Part shown: positions 1-5,311 of the stretch, in pieces
How the letters are laid out: each line of letters begins with the position of its first letter
How positions within the stretch are numbered: position 1 is the stretch's first letter
Assembly: GCA_050725495.1 (NCBI GenBank)
Contig: JBOHHM010000319.1
Coordinates: 1-14,515, forward strand
Origin: JBOHHM01 sp050725495
GTDB lineage: Bacteria > Pseudomonadota > Gammaproteobacteria > Burkholderiales > Burkholderiaceae_C
Length of the DNA: 14,515 nucleotides
Reading direction: 5' to 3'
Program-made: the position numbers and the translations under genes
Notes under the pieces: generated by a model
The model's database searches: none
Seen by the model: the letters and a program-made list of their open reading frames with translations, nothing else
What the model was told of the DNA's origin: nothing

Positions 1-365
1 TGGCCCGCTTTGTGAGCTATGCGAGCAAGGGTGTGCCGCCGCACCTCATGGGCATAGGCCCGATCGAGGCGATTCCCGCGGCGCTGCGCTACGCCGGCCT
101 CAAGCACGAAGACATCGACTGGTTCGAACTCAACGAGGCGTTCGCCGCGCAGTCGCTGGCCGTCATCCACACGCTGGGCCTGGACCCGTCCAAGGTCAAT
201 CCGATGGGCGGCGCGATTGCGCTCGGTCATCCGCTGGGCGCGACCGGCGCTATCCGGTCGGCGACAGTGGTTCATGCGCTGCGGCGCAAGAATCTGAAGT
301 ACGGCATGGTGACCATGTGCGTGGGCATGGGGCAGGGCGCGGCAGGCATCTTCGAGCGCGTCTAA
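1..365 (+). CDS. Thiolase (acetyl-CoA acyltransferase), C-terminal part
   Basis: The open frame enters from the left edge (first full codon at base 3) and ends at TAA 363-365, so only about the last 120 residues of a roughly 390-residue thiolase are present. Visible family motifs are NEAFA, the GGAIALGHPLGATG stretch with the catalytic His (codon 228-230), and CVGMGQG with the second active-site Cys (codon 318-320), followed by the usual GIFERV-type ending. Thiolases cleave 3-ketoacyl-CoA with CoA, or condense two acetyl-CoA, in the cytoplasm. The neighbouring thioesterase and crotonase favour a degradative beta-oxidation role. Both catalytic residues present are intact. Chain-length preference (FadA, AtoB, PhaA or PcaF type) cannot be decided from this fragment. 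Confidence 0.95.
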   Translation, partial: ARFVSYASKGVPPHLMGIGPIEAIPAALRYAGLKHEDIDWFELNEAFAAQSLAVIHTLGLDPSKVNPMGGAIALGHPLGATGAIRSATVVHALRRKNLKYGMVTMCVGMGQGAAGIFERV

Positions 366-374
366 GCAATACCG

Positions 375-399
375 AGGCCGCCGCAGGGTGGCCTTTTTT
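375..399 (+). terminator. Intrinsic terminator after the thiolase gene
   Basis: Arms 375-382 and 387-394 form an 8-bp stem with one G-T wobble and a GCAG loop, followed at once by a run of six T (394-399). It starts 10 bases after the thiolase stop. It ends only about 5 bases before the GAGGAG ribosome site of the next gene, so it may act as a partial terminator that sets expression of the downstream thioesterase and crotonase. Confidence 0.75.
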
Positions 400-415
400 G
401 ATCGAGGAGACCCTC

Positions 416-1222
416 ATGAGCAGTCACGTGTTTGACCAGGCCATCGCGCTGTCGGCCCAGCCCGACGGGAGCTGGCTGGGCCAGACCAACGCGGCCTATG
501 CCAACATGGTCGGTCCGTTCGGCGGCCTCACGGCAGCGCAGGCGCTCAACGCCGTGCTGCAGCATCCGCAGCGCCTGGGCGAGCCGGTGTCGCTGACGGT
601 CAACTTTGCGGCGGCGCTGGCCGACGGCTCTTTTAGCGTGCAGGCCCATCCGGCGCGCACCAACCGGTCGACCCAGCACTGGACGATCGAGATGCAACAG
701 CAAGGCCAGACGGTGCTCACCGCCACGGCGTTCACGGCGCTGCGCCGCGACACCTGGAGCGCCAGCGACGAGGCCATGCCCATCGTGCAGCGCCCGGGCG
801 ACCTGCCGCGCGCCGACCTGAGCGGCCGGGTCGAATGGGTCAAGCGCTACGACATGCGTGTGGTCCACGGCGCCCTGCCGCTTGCCTGGGACGGCCGCGA
901 AAGCGACAGCCTGAGCCAGCTCTGGATTCGCGACGACCCGCCGCGCCCGCTCGACTTCACCTCGCTGACGGCCCTGGCCGATGTGTTCTTCCCGCGCCTG
1001 TGGCGCCGCCGCGCAACGCTCACGCCGATCGGCACGGTCTCGATGACGGTGTATTTTCACGCCGATGCACCAAAATTGCGCGAGACGGGCACCGACTACC
1101 TGCTCGGCCAGGCCCGGGCCCAGGCCTTTCGCAACGGCTATTTCGACCAGACCGCGCAACTGTGGAACGAGGCCGGCGAGCTGCTGGTCACGACCCATCA
1201 AATCGTTTACTACAAGGAGTAG
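416..1222 (+). CDS. Double-hotdog acyl-CoA thioesterase family protein
   Basis: This 268-residue protein resembles TesB-like thioesterases with two hotdog domains (4HBT_3/Acyl-CoA thioesterase type). The N-terminal half has the hotdog helix VGPFGGLTAAQALNAV (about residues 28-43) and the strand region SLTVNFAAALADGSF; the C-terminal half ends in TVSMTVYFHAD and a QLWNEAGELLVTTHQ strand pair. It would hydrolyse acyl-CoA to free acid and CoA in the cytoplasm. The ATG at 416 is preceded by GAGGAG (404-409), which decides this start over the longer open frame that begins inside the thiolase gene. It stops 4 bases before the crotonase start, and the crotonase ribosome site AAGGAG overlaps its last codons, so the two are translationally coupled. 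The substrate is unknown. Confidence 0.85.
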   Translation: MSSHVFDQAIALSAQPDGSWLGQTNAAYANMVGPFGGLTAAQALNAVLQHPQRLGEPVSLTVNFAAALADGSFSVQAHPARTNRSTQHWTIEMQQQGQTVLTATAFTALRRDTWSASDEAMPIVQRPGDLPRADLSGRVEWVKRYDMRVVHGALPLAWDGRESDSLSQLWIRDDPPRPLDFTSLTALADVFFPRLWRRRATLTPIGTVSMTVYFHADAPKLRETGTDYLLGQARAQAFRNGYFDQTAQLWNEAGELLVTTHQIVYYKE

Positions 1223-1226
1223 AAGA

Positions 1227-1991
1227 ATGAGTGACATCCTGACCCATACCGACGCCGGTGTGATGACCATCACGCTGAACCGGGTCGACAAGAAGAATTC
1301 CATCACCTCGGCGATGTACGGTGACATGGCTGACGCCATCGCGCAGGCCGAGAGCGACACCGCTGTGCGCGCCGTGGTCATTCAGGGCCATGCGACCATC
1401 TTCAGCGCCGGCAACGACATTGGCGACTTTCTGAACCAGCCGCCGCAAGGCCAGGACTCGCCGGTGTTCCGCTTTTTGCGCGGCATCGCGAGCTTCCCTA
1501 AGCCGCTGATCGCCGCGGTCTGCGGCCCGGCCGTGGGGGTTGGCACCACGATGCTGTTCCATTGCGACCTGGTTTATGCGGGCGACAACGCGGCGTTCTC
1601 CATGCCCTTCGTGAACCTGGGCCTGTGCCCCGAGGCGGCCTCCAGCCTGCTGGTGCCGCAAATGCTGGGCTATCACCGCGCGGCCGAGGCCCTGCTGCTG
1701 GGCGAGCCCTTCATGGCCGAGGCGGCGCTCGAAGTGGGCCTGGTCAACCGCGTCGTGCCGCCGACCGAGGCCAATGCGGTGGCCCAGGTGCAGGCGCGCA
1801 AACTCGCGGCCAAGCCGCTGTCCTCGCTGATCGAAACCAAGCGCCTGATGAAAAAAGGCCAGGCCGCGATGGTGCTGCAGCAAATGGCCGAAGAGGGGGC
1901 GAGCTTCGGCCGCATGCTGCGCGAGCCGGCCGCGCGCGAGGCCTTCACCGCCTTCATGGAAAAGCGCCGGCCAGACTTCAGCAAGGTCTGA
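1227..1991 (+). CDS. Enoyl-CoA hydratase/isomerase (crotonase) family protein
   Basis: This 254-residue protein is full length for a crotonase. The oxyanion-hole segments are SAGNDIGDF (residues 60-68) and GPAVGVGT (100-107). The NLGLCPEAASS segment puts a Glu at residue 136, where delta3,delta2-enoyl-CoA isomerases of the ECI2 type carry their catalytic Glu. A second Glu of the hydratase pair is not obvious, so isomerase or another crotonase activity is as likely as hydration. The C-terminus KRRPDFSKV is a typical crotonase ending. The ATG at 1227 follows AAGGAG at 1214-1219. It belongs with the thioesterase and probably the thiolase in an acyl-CoA degradation operon. Its last 31 bases are part of a tandem repeat that continues past the stop. 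Confidence 0.92.
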   Translation: MSDILTHTDAGVMTITLNRVDKKNSITSAMYGDMADAIAQAESDTAVRAVVIQGHATIFSAGNDIGDFLNQPPQGQDSPVFRFLRGIASFPKPLIAAVCGPAVGVGTTMLFHCDLVYAGDNAAFSMPFVNLGLCPEAASSLLVPQMLGYHRAAEALLLGEPFMAEAALEVGLVNRVVPPTEANAVAQVQARKLAAKPLSSLIETKRLMKKGQAAMVLQQMAEEGASFGRMLREPAAREAFTAFMEKRRPDFSKV

Positions 1992-2040
1992 AGGATGGGC
2001 CCGCAAGGCGAGCCCGAAAGGGCTCCGGGTGCTTTCGCCA
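1961..2040 (+). repeat. 80-bp tandem repeat, copy 1 (spans crotonase stop)
   Basis: This unit starts in the last codons of the crotonase (KRRPDFSKV and stop) and runs 49 bases beyond the stop. It matches the next 80 bases at 75 of 80 positions by direct count; all five differences are in the non-coding part. It contains a perfect 6-bp hairpin, arms 2010-2015 and 2020-2025, closed by a GAAA tetraloop. Confidence 0.95.
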
Positions 2041-2120
2041 AAAGCGCCGGCCAGACTTCAGCAAGGTCTGAAGGATGGGCCCGCAGGGCGAGCTCGGAAG
2101 GGCTACAGGTGCTTTCGCCA
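2041..2120 (+). repeat. 80-bp tandem repeat, copy 2
   Basis: This second copy lies directly head-to-tail with the first. It again encodes KRRPDFSKV followed by a stop, without the rest of the gene. Its hairpin (2091-2104) is kept as a 5-bp stem with a T-G wobble and a GGAA loop, which is still a GNRA tetraloop. Confidence 0.95.
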
Positions 2121-2151
2121 CAAGCGCAAGCCCGATTTCTCCAAGCTTTGA
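2108..2151 (+). pseudogene. Remnant of a second crotonase gene, C-terminal tail
   Basis: Bases 2122-2151 read KRKPDFSKL and a stop. This is a crotonase-type ending similar to, but clearly diverged at codon level from, the two upstream tails. Just upstream, GCT TTC GCC AC would read AFAT if one base were restored, giving AFATKRKPDFSKL, a very ordinary crotonase C-terminus. I infer the end of an older paralogous crotonase gene, truncated and frameshifted, whose body has been lost. No other part of that gene is visible between here and the next gene. Confidence 0.55.
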
Positions 2152-2172
2152 GTTCAAACAGGTGACCAGCCC

Positions 2173-2200
2173 TTGACCATTGGGCGTAAGGCGTTATCAA
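2173..2200 (+). promoter_or_regulatory. Putative sigma70-type promoter for the SDR gene
   Basis: TTGACC (2173-2178) and TATCAA (2195-2200) are separated by 16 bases in a locally AT-richer stretch. They lie 23 bases before the SDR start codon, and the GAGGAG ribosome site follows. The boxes match consensus at 5 of 6 and 4 of 6 positions. Assignment is by eye only. Confidence 0.4.
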
Positions 2201-2223
2201 TTTAGTAGCATTGAGGAGACATC

Positions 2224-3063
2224 ATGAATCCTTCGTCCAGTCTCAAGGGCAAGACCCTGTTGATCACCGGCGCCTCGCGCGGCATCGGCTTGGCGATTGC
2301 CAGGCGCGCGGCGGTCGATGGCGCCAACATCGTCATCCTGGCCAAGACCACCGACCCCAATCCCAAGCTGCCCGGCACGATTTACAGCGCGGCCGAGGAA
2401 GTAAAGGCGGCCGGCGGCCAGGCCCTGCCGCTGGCGGTCGACATTCGCGATGAAGAAGCGGTGCTCGCTGCCGTGGCCAGGGCCGTGCAGACCTTCGGCG
2501 GCATCGACATCCTGGTCAACAACGCCAGTGCCATCAGCCTGACCGACACCGAGGCCACGCCGATGAAGCGCTACGACCTGATGAACGGCGTCAACGCGCG
2601 CGGCACCTACCTCTGCACCCAGGCCTGCCTGAGCGAGCTCAAGAAGTCGGCCGCCGCCGGACGCAACCCGCATGTGCTCAACATGTCGCCGCCGCTGTCG
2701 ATGAAGCCGCACTGGTTCGAGAACCACACGGCCTACACGATCGCCAAGTACGGCATGAGCATGTGCACGCTCGGCCATTCGGGCGAGTTCAGGAAATACG
2801 GCATCGCGGTCAACAGCCTGTGGCCGCGCACGGCGATCGCCACCTCGGCGCTGCAGATGATTCCGGGCGTGGACCTCAAGCTGTGCCGCAAGCCCGAGAT
2901 CCTGGCGGACGCGGCCTATCTGATTCTCACGAGTGCGAACTCGAACACCGGCAACTTCTATATCGACGATGAACTGCTGGCGGCGCATGGCGTGACCGAC
3001 CTCGAAAAATACTCGGTCACGCCGGGCACCAGGAACTTCATTCCCGACTTCTTTGTAGACTGA
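2224..3063 (+). CDS. HSDL2-like short-chain dehydrogenase/reductase
   Basis: This 279-residue classical SDR has the dinucleotide-binding TGASRGIG at residues 15-22, NNAS at 99-102, Asn124, a Ser in NMSPPLS (155 or 159) and the catalytic pair Tyr171/Lys175 in YTIAK, so the active site is complete. The insert KTTDPNPKLPGTIYSAAEEV (41-60) after the second strand, and the SPPLSMKPHWFENHTAY segment, are characteristic of the hydroxysteroid-dehydrogenase-like-2 (HSDL2) branch, whose physiological substrate is generally unknown. The start is set by GAGGAG at 2213-2218. It has its own putative promoter after the repeat region. The genes just upstream suggest an acyl-CoA or lipid-derived alcohol or ketone as substrate, which is inference. 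Confidence 0.9.
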   Translation: MNPSSSLKGKTLLITGASRGIGLAIARRAAVDGANIVILAKTTDPNPKLPGTIYSAAEEVKAAGGQALPLAVDIRDEEAVLAAVARAVQTFGGIDILVNNASAISLTDTEATPMKRYDLMNGVNARGTYLCTQACLSELKKSAAAGRNPHVLNMSPPLSMKPHWFENHTAYTIAKYGMSMCTLGHSGEFRKYGIAVNSLWPRTAIATSALQMIPGVDLKLCRKPEILADAAYLILTSANSNTGNFYIDDELLAAHGVTDLEKYSVTPGTRNFIPDFFVD

Positions 3064-3089
3064 GTGCTTCTGTTATCCGGAGCGTCCCC

Positions 3090-3443
3090 ATGCCCTACAT
3101 GCTGCTTATCCTCGAACCCACAGGCCAGCGGCAAACCCGCAGCGAGGCCGAAGGCCACGCGGTCTATGAGCGCATGCTGCGCTTTGCCGATGAGCTCAAG
3201 GGCCGCGGCCTGCTGCGCGCCGTGGAGTCGCTGACCTCGCAGGACGCGGCTGCCCGCATCCAGGTCAAGGCCGGCCTCACCCAGGTGCTGGACGGCCCGT
3301 TTGCCGAGGCCAAGGAAATGGTGGGCGGTTTTTTCTTGCTGGACTGCAAGACGCGCGCGGAGGCCGTGGCCGTCGCCCAGCAATGCCCCGCGGCTGAATG
3401 GGCCACGGTCGAGGTGCGCGAAACCGGCCCCTGCTACACCTGA
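3090..3443 (+). CDS. YCII-related DGPF-domain protein (first copy)
   Basis: This 117-residue protein carries the DGPF signature at 68-71 in the stretch LDGPFAEAKEMVGGFFLLD, plus the ferredoxin-like strand MLLILEP at the start, as in YCII-related proteins. These small dimeric proteins commonly cluster with ECF42 sigma factors; their biochemical role is not established. The ATG at 3090 follows GGAG at 3079-3082. It lies 26 bases after the SDR stop and upstream of the ECF42-type promoter, so it is probably read from the SDR promoter and not as part of the sigma-factor operon. It shares the DGPF core but little else with the second DGPF protein. Confidence 0.85.
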   Translation: MPYMLLILEPTGQRQTRSEAEGHAVYERMLRFADELKGRGLLRAVESLTSQDAAARIQVKAGLTQVLDGPFAEAKEMVGGFFLLDCKTRAEAVAVAQQCPAAEWATVEVRETGPCYT

Positions 3444-3490
3444 GCAGCGCGCTGCCGAAGCGGCCTAGGGTTTTCCCCTGGGACTGGCTT

Positions 3491-3517
3491 TGTCGATTTC
3501 GCTTCGGTATCTTCGTC
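3491..3517 (+). promoter_or_regulatory. ECF42-type promoter (TGTCGA-N17-CGTC)
   Basis: TGTCGA at 3491-3496 and CGTC at 3514-3517 are separated by exactly 17 bases. As I recall from published work on ECF42 sigma factors, their target promoters carry TGTCGA at -35 and CGA/TC at -10, which this matches fully. The site is 58 bases upstream of the DGPF gene at 3575 and drives toward the operon that ends in the ECF42-type sigma factor, implying autoregulation. I found no second intergenic site in this window with both boxes. Confidence 0.7.
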
Positions 3518-3574
3518 GTGTGATCGGAAGCCAGCTTTTTGCTGGAACCGCAACTCAACACAAGGAGCACCGCT

Positions 3575-3997
3575 ATGCGATTCATGATCATCGTCAAAGC
3601 CACGGCCGACAGCGAAGCCGGCCTGTTTCCCGAGGAGGCGGAGAAACAGAAGATGTTCGCCGCCATGGCCGACTACCACGAACAGCTCGCCAAGGCCGGC
3701 GCCCTGCTCGACGGCTCGGGCCTGCAGCCCAGCTCCAAGGGCTGGCGCATCCGCTACAGCGGCAGCGAGCGCCAGGTGATCGATGGCCCGTTCACCGAGA
3801 GCAAGGAGCTGATCGCCGGCTACACCCTGATCCAGGTGCGTTCACGCGAAGAGGCGCTGGAGTGGACGCGCCGCTTCCCCAACCCGGTGGGCGAGGACCT
3901 GGACGCCGAGATCGAGGTGCGCCAGCTCTACGAACTGGACGACTTCGACGTGCCCGAGGAGCTGACCGGGCGCTTCCGCGACATCGGCATGAGCTGA
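3575..3997 (+). CDS. YCII-related DGPF-domain protein (second copy)
   Basis: This 140-residue protein has the DGPF motif at residues 70-73 in VIDGPFTESKELIAGYTLIQV and an N-terminal strand MRFMIIVKAT, both typical of YCII/DGPF proteins. The C-terminal tail (about 112-140) is rich in acidic residues and extends past the core domain. The ATG at 3575 has AAGGAG at 3562-3567; an in-frame upstream ATG would add 12 residues but lacks a ribosome site. It is the first gene behind the ECF42-type promoter and is followed after 11 bases by a VOC gene. Proteins of this kind are the hallmark partners of ECF42 sigma factors. Enzyme activity has been suggested from structure but is not established. Confidence 0.88.
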   Translation: MRFMIIVKATADSEAGLFPEEAEKQKMFAAMADYHEQLAKAGALLDGSGLQPSSKGWRIRYSGSERQVIDGPFTESKELIAGYTLIQVRSREEALEWTRRFPNPVGEDLDAEIEVRQLYELDDFDVPEELTGRFRDIGMS

Positions 3998-4008
3998 AAG
4001 GAAACGCC

Positions 4009-4401
4009 ATGCAGATCAAGATCGCCAGCGTCATGGTCAAGGACCAGGACGCGGCCCTGCGCTTCTATACCGAGGTGCTCGGTTTCAGGAAGACGGCCGA
4101 CATCGCCATGGGCCCGCAGTACCGCTGGCTCACCGTCAGCTCGCCCGAGGGCATCGCGGGCGTTGAGCTGGCACTTGAGCCCATGCACTTCCCGCCAGCC
4201 CAGGTCTACCAGAAGGCTCTGTACGAAGCCGGCATTCCGGCCACGGCCTTTGTCACCACCGACCTCCAGGCCGAGATGCGGCGCCTGAAAGAGCGCGGCG
4301 TCGCGTTCCGCGGCGAGCCCCAGGACATGGGGCCCATCGTTGCGGTGAGCTTCGAAGACGGCTGCGGCAACCTCATCCACCTGGTCCAGCCCGTGGCCTG
4401 A
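4009..4401 (+). CDS. VOC family (glyoxalase-fold) protein
   Basis: This 130-residue vicinal-oxygen-chelate protein shows two beta-alpha-beta-beta-beta modules: SVMVKDQDAALRFYTEVLGF at 8-27 opens the first, and FVTTDLQAEMRRLKERGVAF with VSFEDGCGNLIHLVQ opens and closes the second. Candidate metal ligands are the Glu in GVELALE (53) and the Asp/His region near the C-terminus, but the exact set is uncertain. Members include glyoxalases, antibiotic-binding proteins and ring-cleavage enzymes, and the sequence does not pick one. The ATG at 4009 follows AAAGGAAA (3997-4004). It sits in the middle of the sigma-factor operon. Confidence 0.85.
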   Translation: MQIKIASVMVKDQDAALRFYTEVLGFRKTADIAMGPQYRWLTVSSPEGIAGVELALEPMHFPPAQVYQKALYEAGIPATAFVTTDLQAEMRRLKERGVAFRGEPQDMGPIVAVSFEDGCGNLIHLVQPVA

Positions 4402-4417
4402 CCGCAAGGAGCCTTCC

Positions 4418-4882
4418 ATGATCAAGACCATTGCCGCCGCCGGCGACCCCGCGCGCGAAATCTTCAGCCAGCGCCTGATCGACGCGCCGCGCGAGCGCAT
4501 CTTCCGTGCCTATGCCGACCCGCAGCTGCTGGCGCGCTGGTGGGGCCCCGAGGGTTTTCGCAACAGCTTCGAGGAATTCGACTTCCGCCCCGGCGGCCAC
4601 TGGCGCTTCGTGATGCACGGGCCCGACGGCACCGACTATGCCAACCACAACATGTTCCTGGAGATCGAGGCGCCCGCGCGCATCGTCATCCAGCACCAGT
4701 GCGCGCCGCATTTCAGCGCCCACATCAGCCTGGACGAAGCGCAGGGCGACAAGACCCTGCTGAGCTTTCGCATGCATTTCGAATCGGCGGCGGTGCGCGA
4801 CCAGGTCGCCGCCTACGCCATACCCGCCAATGAGCAGAACTTCGACCGCCTGCAAGCGGTCTTGGCCACCATGGCCCCCTAG
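4418..4882 (+). CDS. SRPBCC/AHSA1-like protein
   Basis: This 154-residue protein belongs to the START/Bet v1-like superfamily of the AHSA1 (activator of Hsp90 ATPase C-terminal-like) type. The signature is an alpha/beta start with RLIDAPRERIFRAYADPQLLARWWGPEGF (residues 19-47), then FDFRPGGHWRFVMHGPDG (54-71). The fold makes a deep hydrophobic pocket that binds small lipophilic molecules; the bacterial proteins rarely have known functions, and a link to Hsp90 is not implied. A ribosome site AAGGAG lies at 4406-4411. It is fourth in the run of small genes from the ECF42-type promoter side that also includes two VOC proteins. Such AHSA1/VOC/DGPF sets commonly travel with ECF sigma factors. Confidence 0.88.
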   Translation: MIKTIAAAGDPAREIFSQRLIDAPRERIFRAYADPQLLARWWGPEGFRNSFEEFDFRPGGHWRFVMHGPDGTDYANHNMFLEIEAPARIVIQHQCAPHFSAHISLDEAQGDKTLLSFRMHFESAAVRDQVAAYAIPANEQNFDRLQAVLATMAP

Positions 4883-4894
4883 AAAGGACACATC

Positions 4895-5305
4895 ATGAGC
4901 CGCCAGATCTACGTCAACCTTCCCATCAAGAACATGGAGCGCTCCAAGGCCTTCTTCGCGGCCCTGGGCTTCAGCTTCAACCCGCAGTTCACCAACGACC
5001 AGGGCGCCTGCATGGTCGTCGCCGACAACATCTACGTGATGCTGCTGGTCGAGAAGTTTTTCCAGACCTTCACCAAGAAGCCGGTGGCCGACGCGACCCA
5101 GAGCACCGAGGTGCTGGTCTGCCTCTCGTGCGAGAGCCGCGCCGAGGTCGACGAACTGGTGGCCAAGGCGCTGGCTGCGGGCGGCAAGGCGCCCCGGGCG
5201 CCGCAGGACCATGGCTTCATGTACGGCCATGGCTTCGAGGACCTCGACGGCCATGTCTGGGAACTGATCCACATGGACGCCAACGTCGCTCCGCCGCAAG
5301 CCTGA
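4895..5305 (+). CDS. VOC family protein, lactoylglutathione-lyase-like
   Basis: This 136-residue protein begins IYVNLPIKNMERSKAFFAALGF, the classic VOC opening strand and helix, and closes with FEDLDGHVWELIHMD (114-128), the C-terminal module in which the Glu of VWEL is a usual metal ligand. It resembles the PhnB/glyoxalase-like group often annotated as extradiol dioxygenase or lactoylglutathione lyase relatives. Actual activity is unknown. AGAAAGGA at 4881-4888 sets the ATG at 4895. The stop lies 6 bases before the sigma-factor start, so the two are probably translated in a coupled manner. It is not a recent duplicate of the other VOC gene, since the two share only the fold pattern. Confidence 0.87.
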   Translation: MSRQIYVNLPIKNMERSKAFFAALGFSFNPQFTNDQGACMVVADNIYVMLLVEKFFQTFTKKPVADATQSTEVLVCLSCESRAEVDELVAKALAAGGKAPRAPQDHGFMYGHGFEDLDGHVWELIHMDANVAPPQA

Positions 5306-5311
5306 TAGCAG

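Noticed and set aside
3054..3080. TGTAGA plus CCGG as a second ECF42-type promoter before the first DGPF gene
   Set aside because: It has one mismatch in the -35 word, no CG[AT]C at the right spacing, and lies only 10 bases from the start codon, overlapping the SDR stop.
3444..3482. Palindrome GCAGCGCGCTGC and a following 7-bp hairpin as a terminator after the first DGPF gene
   Set aside because: No T-run follows either structure, and the hairpin has a wobble pair and a small stem. Short GC palindromes are common at this base composition.
3531..3545. CCAGC-TTTTT-GCTGG hairpin in the 5' leader of the second DGPF gene
   Set aside because: The T-run is in the loop, not after the stem, so it is not a terminator. 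A regulatory role is possible, but there is nothing else to support it.
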